Shown: positions 11,496 to 22,799 of the stretch, piece after piece
How positions within the stretch are numbered: the stretch's first letter is position 1
How the letters are laid out: each line of letters begins with the position of its first letter
Source: Siphonodentalium dalli
Taxonomy: Eukaryota > Mollusca > Scaphopoda > Gadilida > Siphonodentaliidae
DNA: 64,000 nucleotides
Assembly (NCBI GenBank): GCA_032622095.1
Contig: CP136066.1
Span: 204,250,978-204,314,977 of the forward strand
Direction: 5' to 3'
Notes under the pieces: generated by a model
Databases searched by the model: none
The model's input: the letters and a program-made list of their open reading frames with translations, nothing else
What the model was told of the DNA's origin: nothing
Made by a program: the position numbers and the translations under genes

Positions 11496-12164
11496 CATAA
11501 ATCAAAAAGATGATTGGTTCATTTTTATAGCAACAGAAATATGACTTTTATTGCTGGCTTTGAATTGTTGTAATATTTATATTATAGCATAACCAAATGC
11601 AATACCTGCATGGGACTAAAAGTCTAATGACTCGTCCCTCATTAAATTGATATTGATATCAGTGGTTATATAGGTAGAAGCAAGTCGCACCGAGGGTTGA
11701 TTTCACTCCTGTGCACATAGCATTGACCATCCCCAAGATTTGCCCACAGTTGGCAACATGCAGGTTACTTCAGCTTTCCGTTGATAACAAATCCGAGCTT
11801 TGTTGGAATGGAACCAGCTTCCCCGTCGCTGGACGACTTGTGATGTCATAATGAATTTTTTTCAGCATCCATTGACATGAGGCACATGAATTCAACAGAA
11901 TCCCAGCCATTTGATACATATCATTGTATACATCTAGTGGAATACAAACGGAACTAATCTTGTTGACGTCGCCAAGAAAGATGACGTACATTATACGTCA
12001 ACGACCCGCTTCGGGTGATGCCCCGATATTTACTGACTATTCATCAGACTTTTAAAAAAATTCACAATTAAGGTAGCTATATTATCAATGAAGGTGACAG
12101 TCATGGATTGAAATTATATATCAGACACAACGGTGTAGAATAAATACAGAACACAACTTGCATC
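11496..12164. other. Unassigned sequence
   Basis: No recognisable element or coding similarity. The minus-strand frame at 11770-11991 has no known domain. Confidence 0.35.
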
Positions 12165-12303
12165 ATAATCTCGAATCTTTTATCGAACTTGTTGCGGGCG
12201 GCGCATGTATACATGTAGTTACATTTCGCTCGAAATCAGCTCTCGCGAAATAAATCCCTGCGCCGCATCCGCAACTCATTCGATAAAAGATTCTCGAATA
12301 AGA
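12165..12303. repeat. Hairpin-forming inverted repeat
   Basis: Left arm TCGAATCTTTTATCGAAC..GTTGCGG..GCGGCGC pairs with right arm GCGCCGCATCCGCAAC..TTCGATAAAAGATTCTCGA. A second nested pairing (ATTTCGC with GCGAAAT) lies near the loop. GC-rich compared with its surroundings. The open frame at 12163-12351 lies on it. Confidence 0.75.
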
Positions 12304-12521
12304 CGCGCGTTGTGTTCGGTCGATATGCACCGTGTACCGTGTCCGGTTCATCCTTGACTTCCATTTTAAGCTTATGTAGACTGGTATCTTTATTAGTACG
12401 GTGGATTATTCTCGGACAAGAACGCGGTATGGTGAAATTTAACCAAAGCTAGTTGTAGTTCAGTGCATTTATTGTTTTTTCTCATACTAATTGGGAAATC
12501 GGTGAATTTGCGAAAATTTAG

Positions 12522-12906
12522 TTAAAGACATGTTATGGACTTGTTCAGGTTCGTGAAATTGATAAGTTAATATTTATGCGATATGGCAACTTGGGTAATG
12601 TAGCATTCTACTAACGTCGTCAAACATTTCAAAGAAATCGACCATACCACTCCACAGAAAACATCGTCTGAACTACGCTCAATTGTAAATATTTACATCT
12701 CGATTCGGGATGAAACTTTTGGCGATAAACTAACCTAATTGATTTCGCCATCGAAAGCCAATGCATTTAATTAATATATAAAAATTACCATGTGTGTTGT
12801 GACTGTTGTCAATTTGGATTAATATTCGTAAAAAATTACTACTTTGGGCAAGATTATTCTCAATTTCTATTTGATCACCTTACCGGAGTGTTTCACATCA
12901 CTTTAA
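12522..12906 (-). mobile_element. Family D TTAA-flanked element, copy 2
   Basis: Reverse complement of 7816-8188: begins TTAAAGACATGTTATGG and ends GTGTTTCACATCACTTTAA. Its right TTAA (12903-12906) is also the left TTAA of the C MITE that follows. Both D copies therefore abut another MITE at the shared TTAA. Confidence 0.65.
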
Positions 12907-13778
12907 AGGTACTCAATCCGATTCGACGGTCCCCATATCATCAGATTCCAACAACAACAACAACAACATTTTTTGAAATGCCGCTTCAGTTATCAGAATC
13001 GATTAATTGCCCAAAAATAATGCTAACCACAGTCACCTATAGTATAAAATTGCCCAAAACCTGGCATTTATCAACGTTTTGTTCAACGAAATTTTGCCGG
13101 TTGTCAAATATCTGACACAAAAAAGCCACTGGATTTTTAGAGTTATCGATCTTCATCCGCTATCTGGTCAGATAAGTTCCTCTCGTCGACAGTTTACTGG
13201 GCCACTTCAAATTAAAATAATAGATTTCAATCATCGATATCTGATCACTCCTTGGTTTGATGGGTGGGTTCCTCGACTCGAATCAAATATTTTATACCCC
13301 CGAAGCCAAGGAAATAGTAATTTGTGACCCGCCATATCAAATCCAGTCGTAAGTCGGGATTTTTTTTACCCTGTGCCAATGCATTCTCTTATATCTATAG
13401 GTCGCCTCGCATATATAAGAGAATGCATTGGCCTTACAATTTTTTATCAAATTTTTAGGACATAAAATAAAAAAAACATCCATTACCCTGCAGGGAGCCC
13501 TACACATATATAGAAGCATATAGAAGAGTGTCTGCTCATGTTTGTCTGGGGCTCTGTATGGGTGAAATTATAAAATTGTTAAAAAATACAAAAACAAATT
13601 ATTAAAATTGTAAAAAATTGTTAGGCCAATGCATTCTCTTATATATGCGAGGCGACCTATGGTCGACTCGCATATATAAGAGAATGCATTGGCACAGGGT
13701 AAAATAAAACCCGACTTACGACTGGATTTTATATGGCGGGTACATTTGCGAGCGTTAATTCGGACTGAGCACCTTTAA
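12903..13778 (+). mobile_element. Family C MITE split by an S element
   Basis: Left end TTAAAGGTACTCAATCCG, right end CGGACTGAGCACCTTTAA. The body carries an (AAC)n run (12949-12967), the ATCGATTAATT block and the GGTTTGATGGGTGGGTTCC block. At 13324 the sequence jumps into an S element and resumes at 13744 with ATTTGCGAGCG. Comparison with intact copies (GCTCGCAAATTACTATTTCC) shows that the interrupted site was AGTAATTTGCGAGCG. Confidence 0.8.
13324..13743. mobile_element. Family S element, copy 1 (nested in a C MITE)
   Basis: Begins GTGACCCGCCATATCAAATC and ends ATATGGCGGGTAC, with long terminal inverted repeats that include CCAGTCGTAAGTCGGG and its complement. Flanked by ATTT on both sides. 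Inside is the same palindromic cassette as in P elements (CCCTGTGCCAATGC to GCATTGGCACAGGG), with a different, longer middle holding CCCTGCAGGGAGCCC and GGGGCTCTGTATGGG. No coding capacity. The superfamily is unknown; a 4-bp duplication does not fit piggyBac, hAT or Harbinger. Confidence 0.8.
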
Positions 13779-15096
13779 ATGTTTATGTTTATAAATATAT
13801 TGAGGCCGGTATAAGTACTTTGTTTTTAATATTCTCTCAATGTAGATTACGGCACTTTGCACGAAACAGCAAAATGTAATTAATGCACTTTGCAACGCAT
13901 CCCATTTATCATTCTGAAATGAGCCGCATAATTGTTCTATAATCACAGCACGCCAAACGAAAATGTGTGCTCGAGTAGGTCTAATGAGAGAACAAGTCGA
14001 TATTGTAATTTCGCTTGGTCTATTTAAATATCCTAGAATACAAAAGATTTCATTTTGAAATTATATCTACAAGTACTGGTACCTTGAACTTGGCTGCGAT
14101 TCCATACACTTAGATTACGTGGTTACGTTCGATGTTCCGATGATTACACAATTGATCAACGTTGGTCTGAGAAACTTGGATTAACAACAGTTAATGAGGT
14201 TATCAAATTGAACATATCTAATTATAAGTTGTATGAATTGAATGGTAATACATTTATAGACTCACGAGCTGAATCAGGGAGCCTTTATGGTCATTACGAT
14301 GTATAATAATATAATTTTCATGTTAAATTACGCATAGGATATTTCTGTCTATTAGGACTATAACAGCGTCATCATGCAGAACATTTGTGCACTAGGAGGT
14401 AGCTGCCCCTATTTGCGCTTCGCGCACATTTTGATGCAGAACCTTTATTCAGTGACGGCCCATGTCTGCTCTTTGTGCACATTTTGTTCGTTTTACACAT
14501 TTTGATTAAAAGGAAAATAAATGACATTTTGTTTTTCAATGAATGTTGTTTACATTGAACTCCTTGCTCAATTTGTGCTAAAATAGTTTTTTTTTAATTT
14601 AAATAATTTTTATATTATTAGTGTATAACGCACATAAACTGTCGGCCTTGACAAAAGATTAATTAAAATAACGGTAAAAATTCAACATCAAAGTCTAGCG
14701 CGTTTTGCCGTCAGTCGTAGAAACGGCTACACATATACATTTAACATATCTGATGATATACTGACGAAGACAATGGCAAAACGTCAGGCATGAACAAATT
14801 CTATTATTCATTATTGAACTTATTCTAAATCCACATTGTTATCTACTTCCAGCTGTAAGACCAACCTGTAGGCTGTATTTCGTACATTGTACATATAACT
14901 CGTATACAAATCCAAGCAGCCAAAAACAATAGTATCAATTGAGACTTTCAGTTCCGGAACCGGTACCGATAGGTCTGGAACCGTTGGTACTTTGAGAAGC
15001 CTGATTGTAGTACAGGTACATAAATGATATTTTATTAGTTTAGCAACACGGTGAGCACGAACGTTAGCAGTTCTACGATGTCACAATCCGGATATC
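13779..15096. other. Unassigned AT-rich sequence
   Basis: No recognisable coding or element ends. Around 14700-14790 CGTTTTGCCGTC and GGCAAAACG form a loose inverted pair. Confidence 0.35.
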
Positions 15097-15523
15097 AACT
15101 TGAAGATGGACACATCTTTACAATCTGTAAATTTTTTGGACGTTACCGTTAATATCACTGATGGAATTTAAACTAACAACATGTGCTTATCGCAAACCAA
15201 CTGACAAGTTCACATTCCATCCAGACAGTGTCCACCCCTCGCACACCAAGGCAATCGTTAAATTCAGCCAGGCGTTAAGATACAACAGAATATACAGTGC
15301 CAAACATTCTTGTGATTCCGAATTACAATATATTCATATGGATTACGACAGGAAGATGGTGAACACAAAAATCAATAAAGCCGCCGAGAAAGATAGGACC
15401 GAGCTCTTGAAGTATAGATCTTTGTACTCAAACACATCCAGAGTGCCATTAGTTGTAAGATATAACCCAGCACTTAATATAATTGCAGATATGGATGGCC
15501 TTCGCGATGGGCATTGCTGTTAA
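15097..15523 (+). pseudogene. Penelope-like element reverse transcriptase fragment
   Basis: The frame starting at 15161 encodes YRKPTDKFTFHPDSVHPSHT near its start, FSQALRYNRIYS in the middle, and RVPLVVRYNPAL near the end. This order is typical of the segment after the catalytic core of Penelope-like (and related) reverse transcriptases, ahead of any GIY-YIG endonuclease. Just upstream, in another frame, SVNFLDVTVNITDG matches the expected preceding motif, so one frameshift separates the two parts near 15160. There is no YADD-type core upstream and no GIY-YIG domain downstream. The frame runs into a family A fragment and stops. A dead internal fragment. Confidence 0.75.
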
Positions 15524-15600
15524 CAAAAAGATACACCCGTTAAAACCTCCATAAACAGAAAGATTATTAAACTATAGACAAATTTTGTTCTTATACCACT
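15497..15600 (+). repeat. Family A MITE fragment
   Basis: GGGCATTGCTGTTAAC, CCTCCATAAACAGAAAGA and TTTTGTTCTTATACCA match 300-400. Only this part of the element is present. It supplies the last codons of the Penelope-like frame. Confidence 0.6.
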
Positions 15601-15606
15601 ATAGAG

Positions 15607-15880
15607 CCCTCGGACTATTGAATATCGGACTATTGAACTCTCGGACTATCGAACCCTCGGACTGTCGAACACTCTGCTGTTGAACCTCGGATTATTGAAC
15701 CCTCGGTTATCGAACCCTCGGACAATTGAACCCTCGGTTATCGAACCCTCGGAATATTGAACCCTCGGACTATTGAACCCTCGGTTATCGAACCCTCGGA
15801 CTATTGAACCCTCGGACAATTGAACCCTCGGACTATTGGACCTCGGATTATTGAACCCTCGGACTTTTGACCATTGGACT
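15607..15880. repeat. 15-18-bp minisatellite (GAACCCTCGGACTATT)
   Basis: About sixteen imperfect units of GAACCCTCGG followed by ACTATT, TTATC, ACAATT or similar. The minus-strand frame at 15646-15984 is this array read as protein and is not a gene. Confidence 0.9.
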
Positions 15881-15885
15881 AACGC

Positions 15886-16725
15886 ACTAACGAACAAATC
15901 ATATATGGATGAAGTGATTAGTTGTTCACTAACATGGTCAGTGGATACCACCAGGTTACTTCCATTTGTTGAAAGATGAAACAATAAGTTATTACTAGCC
16001 TGTATTGCTGAAAACTTCTTCCGGTGTCACATGGCATCTGAACGCTATAAAATGAGCTATTTACCCCCGCCATTCAAACTAAATCGCAGACAAATTTTAA
16101 GAAATTATTTCTACAAAAGTTATTGCGAATGAGTATGTACGTTGCTAATGATTATGTACGTTGCTAATGTGTGTGTACATTTTGTCACGTTAACCATGTC
16201 CAGCAAGATTATTTTTAGCATATACTAAACCTCCTTTGTTGAATTTCACACCACGTCAGTTTTCAAAAATTCAGTAAGAGTTTCCTTACAAGCGATCGCA
16301 TTATCATACCGTATTATCGCTATTTTACTTACACTAGACCAAGTAAAATTTATCACTGTCGATTGAGAATGAATTGAAGTAACCTTAAATATGATTTGTT
16401 TTGCAATCGCTTAAATAACAGTCCATTCTGCGATTGCGGATCGAGAGCTTGAAACTGTCAAACACTTTTAAAACCATGCATTGTCGGAAATTCGAATGCG
16501 AAATTCGAACTGTGACGAGAAGTGAACAATGCAACATGTCGGGCGTATCTTAAAAACCCATACAGCTTGTTCATGTGCATGCACAGTATCGGTTGTGCTT
16601 AGAATTGAGAAGAAGTTATAAACATTTATTTGCTCAGTGAGGTTTCTTAAAGAGCTCGCTCTCCAATGGGTTTCTTAGACTTAGACCAAGACCCAGTTTC
16701 TATGGGAAGATAATTATTGGTGCAC
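15886..16725. other. Unassigned sequence
   Basis: One short direct repeat (GTACGTTGCTAATG, twice near 16138-16170). Otherwise nothing recognised. Confidence 0.35.
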
Positions 16726-17203
16726 TTAAAGGTACTCAACCCGTAAAGAGGGTCCCCATCTCAACAGATTCCAACAACAACAATCCGATCAGAGGGTCCT
16801 ATATCACTATTTCTTTGGCTTTGGGGGTAAAAAATATTTGATTCGAGTCGAGGAACCCATCAAACAAAGCTCAGAGTTATTAGATATTGATTTTTGAAAA
16901 TTCTTATGTTCTCGAGATGAGTACTTATAACTGCCGTCAATTTGGTAACATGCTCGAGATTTTACGCCAAAATTCTATTCAAACAGACAAGGATGGATAA
17001 CTCTATAATCAAGTGGTAATAATTGACTACGTACTGGGCCAGAAAGAATTCCCGATAATGAAAAATAATAGATTTCTAAAATCGATATCTAACAAATCTG
17101 AGCTTTGATGGGTGACTTCCTCGACTCGAATCAAATATTTTTGACCCCCGACGCCATTGAAATAGTAATTGAGAGGAGTTTTATCGGGTTGAGTACCTTT
17201 AAA
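16726..17203 (+). mobile_element. Family C MITE, copy 3
   Basis: Ends TTAAAGGTACTCAACCCG and CGGGTTGAGTACCTTTAA form a clear terminal inverted repeat on TTAA borders. The GGGTAAAAAATATTTGATTC block occurs near both ends in opposite orientation, so the element is largely palindromic. Confidence 0.75.
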
Positions 17204-17402
17204 TGTTTACAGTAATCTAAGATTGCTATAATTTAGTACTGAAAGATATGTTTCAATTCCAAAATCGTGCTTAATAATGCGATATGTTCTACATTTTTCA
17301 ATAGTTGATATTTCACTTCGCCATTCACTTACAATTTTACTCTCAAGATTATTTCTAATAATGACCTTAGCTCACTGCATACTAGCTTCATCTATCAGCT
17401 GG

Positions 17403-19230
17403 CTATCTAATCCGTGTGTGCAATCCAGTAACATATGCTAGTATGAAATTGTATTTCTTTTGTGTGTATCTGATGTAATAAGGTTGGTCCAGTAATTGAG
17501 CATTCTGCTTTTGATGTCGACACCCAGTGGATGTACGCCTGTTTCCCCATACACCAGGACAGTTGGAGTACTCGGCATTAGTCCAAGGACATACTTGAGG
17601 AATTTCAATTGTATTTTCTCTATTGTTTAAAAAAAATTGCGCTTGATATCCCCAAACTTCGCATCCATATAGTAAAATGGGCTTCACAGTTTTAGAAAAT
17701 AATTCAATTTGTATATCGACTGATATGTCAAATTTTCTTGCTTTGTGTAAGAGACCAAACATTGATCGATTAGCTTTCGATATCATCGCTTTGCCGTAAG
17801 AACCATTTCTTGTAAATCCTATACCTAGATATTTCAATTGTGATACGACTTGTAAAGGTTCTTTGTTCAGTAACATACGTGGACTTGGTGATTTGTCACA
17901 TCCAAATATAATCATTTTGGTTTTTGTTACGTTTACATTTAGCTTCCAAAATAAGCAATATTTCTGAAAATTGTTTCAATGCAATTCGCACATCTTTCGC
18001 CGATTCAGCGAAAACTACTGTATCATCAGCATATAGTAAAAACTATTATTTTTAAATATATTCCAATCTGATCGAAAGTATCATTTTCTATCAGTTTGAG
18101 ATTTGGGACTGCACGGTGAGGAAATTCCTGAGATCGTTCAGGTATAGAGAAAAAAGAAAAGATGATATATTCTCGCCTTGTAAAACACCGCGGCAATATG
18201 CTCCAGATACGTTGTTTCCAATTTTTACTCTGGATTTCACTTGGTTATACATATTTCTTAAAAATCTAAAGCATCGTCCATTTATACCACCCGTTAGTTT
18301 TTGCCAACGTCTGTCATGCCAAACAGTATCAAAAGCTTGTTTGAAATCGATGAATGTGCAAATATAATTTCCGCTTTGGCCTGCGATAGATGTTTGTGAA
18401 AAAATGCAAGCATAAGATATGATCAATGGTAGAGAAATTCTTCCTGAATCCAGCTTGGTTCACAGTAGTGAGATTCGGTGACTCTACAAAATCAGTCAGC
18501 TGTGCATTTATGATACGCGTGACCAACTTGCCAAGACAGCTAAGCATAGCTATAGGTCAAAAGTTTTCAGGCAATGTGTGGTCACCTTTATTCTTATACA
18601 ATGGAACTACTAACAAACATTCCGATAAGCATCCTGAATTAAAAATCAAATTAAACCAATCAGTATGTATCGGCAGCATATGATCTATATAGTGCACTTG
18701 ATGTGTTCGTTCCGCACGTTATCAATTCCATGACTACGCCCATTATTCAGATAGGGTACTGCATTCAAAATTTCATTTTGTGTAATAGACATATCAAGAA
18801 TATCATTATCTTCATATAAGGAATAGTTTTTAATCAAATAATTTTCGTCATTTTCTTGCTTGTTTTTCAAATATTCATATCCATACATGTCATTGGTGTT
18901 TAGTTGTTCTTGACTTTTATGCCCCGTGTACATATATTCCAAAATTCTTCTCGTGAATTAATTGTATTCGCTATCGGAATTCAACTTGACATTTGTTTCG
19001 TATGGACTGATATACTTTTTTAGTGTTTTCTTGTATAATTTACTTTCGTCGTGTAAGATAATTTTATTATCTGGCGTAGGTAGTTTTGAGTACCGTTTTC
19101 GTGCGTTATTATAACGTTTACGTACTTGTCGACAATCGGTATTGAACCATGGGTTATTTCTATCTGCATCTATGTATTCACTTTTTGTTCGCCAAAAGTA
19201 TCCCTAGCAGCAGACTCGAATAGCTAGCAA
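17403..19230 (-). pseudogene. Decayed non-LTR retrotransposon (LINE) reverse transcriptase
   Basis: Reading the minus strand from about 19200 down, pieces in several frames appear in LINE order: PWFNTDCR (linker after the endonuclease), GRSHGIDNVRNEHIK near 18700, GKLVTRIINAQL and NQAGFRKNFSTIDHI (18330-18547), FIDFKQAFDTVWHDR then VLQGENISSFLFSLYLNDL (18091-18426, motifs A and B), and QLKYLGIGFTRNGSY with KPILLYGCEVWGYQ (17403-17915, thumb). The motif C aspartate box lies in a frame-shifted stretch around 17990-18060. The last 80 codons of the 17403-17915 frame mix frames; PLGVDIKSRMLNYW appears in another frame. Several frameshifts make it non-functional. No 5' endonuclease domain was seen. 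CR1/Jockey-type clade by style, not certain. Confidence 0.8.
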
Positions 19231-20340
19231 ATCTTATTACCAATCATACTTGATGTATGCTGCGTGGGACGCGGGTGATTGCAGACCATATAATTCATCA
19301 TTATTATTGTAAGTCTCTATTTAATATATAATGTATTTTGTATTTGACGTTATGTGTCTATAATTGAGAATAAAATATTGTTTACACTAACTAACTATTG
19401 AGTACTAGATATTCCAAATTATTTGTTTGGAAATCAACGGTATGTGAATTTGTAGTACAGTAGAAACAACAACCTTACAATTTAGACCCTTAGGTTACTA
19501 AATACTCACTGATGAGTAGTTCTCCAATCCCTTGGGTACTCATTGGCGAGTAGTTCCCTTGGGGAATATTCAGAAAATAAATTCAACAAAGGCATTCGGT
19601 AGTTTGTTGCAGTTATTATCTTAATTTTTCCAATCAATCACCGAGGCCACTATTATTAAAATTCGTGTTTTCTCATTCCTACCCGATGTAAAAGTTTGGG
19701 TAGGTAGGTCATATGATATATGTTTTTTTATTTCCTCGTTTTCGACCTGATTTTCATCTATTAGTAATCCCATCAATTAGGAGGCGTTGTTTTAGGTAGG
19801 GAATTGGCCTGAAGGCAGATCTCTTATTTTCTGCAATTGTGTTATCAAAACACCCCTCCAAATTAATATTAGAGCATTCCAATGTATACTTTGATAACTG
19901 AATTTAGTATATGTTACACACTTTCCCATCGTAAAAATAGGTTCATATTGGACCTAAATATTCACATAGGTCCATATTGGACTTATTTGATTCTGAAATA
20001 AGCCCAGATCAGACTTATACCCGTTATTCCGTTGGTTGGCAGGGGCCACTGTGAAAACACGTTATAAAAAATGTACATCTAGTTAGTCGTGAGTTGGTTT
20101 ACTCATATTATTTGCCAGCTTTTTCTCGTGAAAATAAGCGTAATACTGACTTATTTCATATCTAATTATTCACATATATGGCTGTATTAATGACCAGCGT
20201 TTAGGCCCAGATAGGGCTTATTTCGCATCTAAATAATGCCAATTCTAAGTAGATTATCTACATAAAACAAGTTTTCTTATATGCAGATAATGTGCTGGTT
20301 TTCGGGATAACAGGCTGAACATTAAGGAGACATATCTGCC
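19231..20340. other. Unassigned sequence with short repeated motifs
   Basis: Contains ACTCACTGATGAGTAGTT and ACTCATTGGCGAGTAGTT (19506-19555), paired TCCATATTGGACTTATTT-like blocks (19945-20000), and a 3'-end-like AATAAAATATTGTTTACACT near 19370 that resembles the end of the 32389-32626 insertion. No genes recognised. Confidence 0.4.
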
Positions 20341-20647
20341 TAAAGGTGTCTGTTTTTGTTTATTGGGTAAGTTTCCACAAATGTCAAGCTCACATAATCT
20401 GAAAACATTTTCAGTTTGGCCTTTGATGCACACCAACAAAGGTTATTATCATTGAGGCATGTAGAACACATTTACACCATTGTAATAATTTGCTTTTAAA
20501 GGTGTCTGTTTTTGTTTATTGGGGAAGTTTCCACAAATGTCAAGCTCACATAATCTGAAAACAATTTCAGTTTGGCCTTTGATGCACACCAACAAACTTT
20601 ATCATTGAGGCATGTGGAACACATTACATCATTGTAATAATTTGTTT
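20341..20647. repeat. 156-bp tandem duplication
   Basis: TAAAGGTGTCTGTTTTTGTT starts at 20341 and again at 20497. The two units are near-identical apart from small indels. Minus-strand frames in it are parallel copies and not genes. Confidence 0.9.
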
Positions 20648-20652
20648 TCGCG

Positions 20653-21931
20653 ATATAGATTTCTGTATTCCAGATCACAAAAAAACAAGCCTCGGTCAGT
20701 GAATAGATGAATTATTATAGAGTTAGTTATCTTTGATGGGAAGATTAATTTCAAAAGGGACTCGGAAATGTAGGATTAGCTCTCTTTGACGACCGAACGT
20801 CAAAGGCGTCATATGAAGTCCAACTCGCCGAATTATATGGTTTACGGCGAGTTGATATTGATATATAAAGCATGGCGTTTTCATACTGGTCAAAGTTTTT
20901 AGACTCTTCTGGCGTATTTGAATTAGCAAAGAATTATTATCTCCTAATGAAGGTGTTTCATAACATTGACAGCACATGTTCTGGAAAGCTGGAAAGCTGA
21001 TCCTGAGTGAGCTGGGTTTGATGTCCCGATGGGATACTTAAACTGGGCTCACGGGGATGGAGTTCACGATTATTAAATCACATCTAATTGAACACTTGGT
21101 AAAACTGTTTCGTGAGCTGGAAGAATAAAATTAATCAACAGCAACTTTATATAGTAACATATTTAGTGAAGCTACTGTGTATATGCGTCAAGCTGACAGA
21201 ATGTCATCTTTCACCCAACCGACAGCTTCAATTTACAAATACCGTTTTGTGTCTTTTAGAGTTAATCGTTTCTCATGAAGTTTCTGTTTTGAAGCAACAT
21301 GATCAAAATGAACAAGATGTATTGTAGTGACTGGCTCAATTTGAATGGAATGTTTTGGAACAACACATTTTGAATTCATAGTCCCATGTGGATACGAACG
21401 ATCAGTTGCAGCATGTGATCCTTGTCAGTTAGAACATTGTTTTTTTGGTTTTGTGCAATTCATATGGTCGAAGCGTTATCTGACATGCACTTAGCATGGC
21501 ATATAGTCAGCAACCTGCAACTGATGATGATCTTATAAAAAAAATTGGCATCTTTTTAACTAATTGGGAGTAATTTAAATTTTTTTTTTATAAATTTTAC
21601 TCTGGCATTAAATGAAATCTTGTTTTCGTGGGGTACGTTTTAAAACTATTTTCAAAATTCCAATAAACCGCTCCAGGATCCAGCTTCCATCTCAAAATTC
21701 ATGTCATCAGAACGAGGAGCAATTTGTCTGCGAGAAATTGGGACCTTGGTCATCATCATATTTAGCCTCCAATATTTTTAATATGTCTAGCAGACAACCT
21801 CCCCTGTCTTTTGACATCCATACATTAATGCATCACCTTCATTATGTGGGGATATTATATGACGGATAGGTTGTAAGCCATTATTTCTTTGACTCCATTT
21901 ATGTTGACAAACGGAAAGGCCGTAATGTCCG
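20653..21931. other. Unassigned sequence
   Basis: A perfect 10-bp stem (CAACTCGCCG with CGGCGAGTTG) lies at 20821-20854. The lower part (from about 21600) may be the decayed downstream end of the LINE that follows, but no motif can be read. Confidence 0.35.
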
Positions 21932-22790
21932 TCAGCCAGTTCTCCATTCTGACTTGTTATTGACATTCCGGAGGGCTAGGTGTGATTTTCGTTGACCCGG
22001 CAGATGTGTTACCTTGTCAGGCACCCACTTACCTGTATTGGTTAACCTATAATTTGTGCAATCCATGTGGTCATGTCCGGAATCAGAACAGCGTGCACAT
22101 ATGTCACCCGCCATATCAAATCCAGTCGTAAGTCGGGATTTTTTTTACCCTGTGCCAATGCATTCTCTTATATATGCAAGTCGACCATATGCCGCCTCGC
22201 ATATATAAGAGAACGCAATGGCCTAACATTTTTTTTATCATTTTTTAAAAATAAATGTTTCTTACAATTTTTAGGACATAAAATAAAAAACATCCATTAC
22301 CCCGAAGGGAGCCCCACACATATATAGAAGCATATAGAAGAGTGTCGTCTGCTCAATTTTGTCTGGGGCTCTGTATGGGTGAAAATATAAAATTGTTAAA
22401 GAATACAAGGAAATATTATTAAAATTGTAAAAAATTGTTAGGCCAATGCATTCTCTTATATATGCGAGGCGACCTATGGTCGACTCGCATATATAAGAGA
22501 ATGCATTGGCACAGGGTAAAAAAATCCCGACTTACGACTGGATTTGATTTGGCGGGTCACATATGGTTTCTCTGCTTTCACAATGTTCCTGACCATGACC
22601 ATATCCATGACAATTAAAAGATTGTAATGGATTTAGAACATAAGAACTTAAATTTACCTCCAAGTACCCAACCAACAATGCTGGTGGGTGTTCGCATCGA
22701 TTGAAGGTCAGAAGATAACTATTCAAGGGAACGTTTTGTACGTCAACTGTCTTTGAAAATCTACGGACTTCTGTAACTCACTGTGGTCCT
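21932..22790 (-). pseudogene. LINE ORF1 (zinc-knuckle nucleic-acid-binding protein), split by an S element
   Basis: On the minus strand the first part reads VTEVRRFSK, then NSYLLTFNRCEHPPALLVGY and SSYVLNPLQSF, then NCHGYGHGQEHC. After the S element it resumes CARCSDSGHDHMDC. This is the usual C-terminal layout of ORF1 proteins of Jockey/CR1-type LINEs, which coat element RNA. The second knuckle keeps C-x2-C-x4-H-x4-C. The first has lost its first cysteine (SFNC where CFKC is usual). Removing 22103-22560 and one ATAT rejoins RETICARCSDSGH in one frame. Downstream of about 22040 the frame is no longer convincing. Upstream part of ORF1 and ORF2 not found. Confidence 0.75.
22103..22560. mobile_element. 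Family S element, copy 2 (nested in LINE ORF1)
   Basis: Starts GTCACCCGCCATATCAAATC and ends TTGGCGGGTCAC, flanked by ATAT at 22099-22102 and 22561-22564. Carries both cassette hairpins (22156-22222 and 22440-22510 region) and the CCCGAAGGGAGCCCC middle. The host frame is restored when it is removed with one ATAT, which proves the boundaries. Confidence 0.85.
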
Positions 22791-22799
22791 TGATAAGTA

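Noticed and set aside
15646-15984. Minus-strand 112-codon frame with repeated RGFN/SPRV residues
   Set aside because: It is the 15-18-bp minisatellite translated; the periodicity is nucleotide, not protein.
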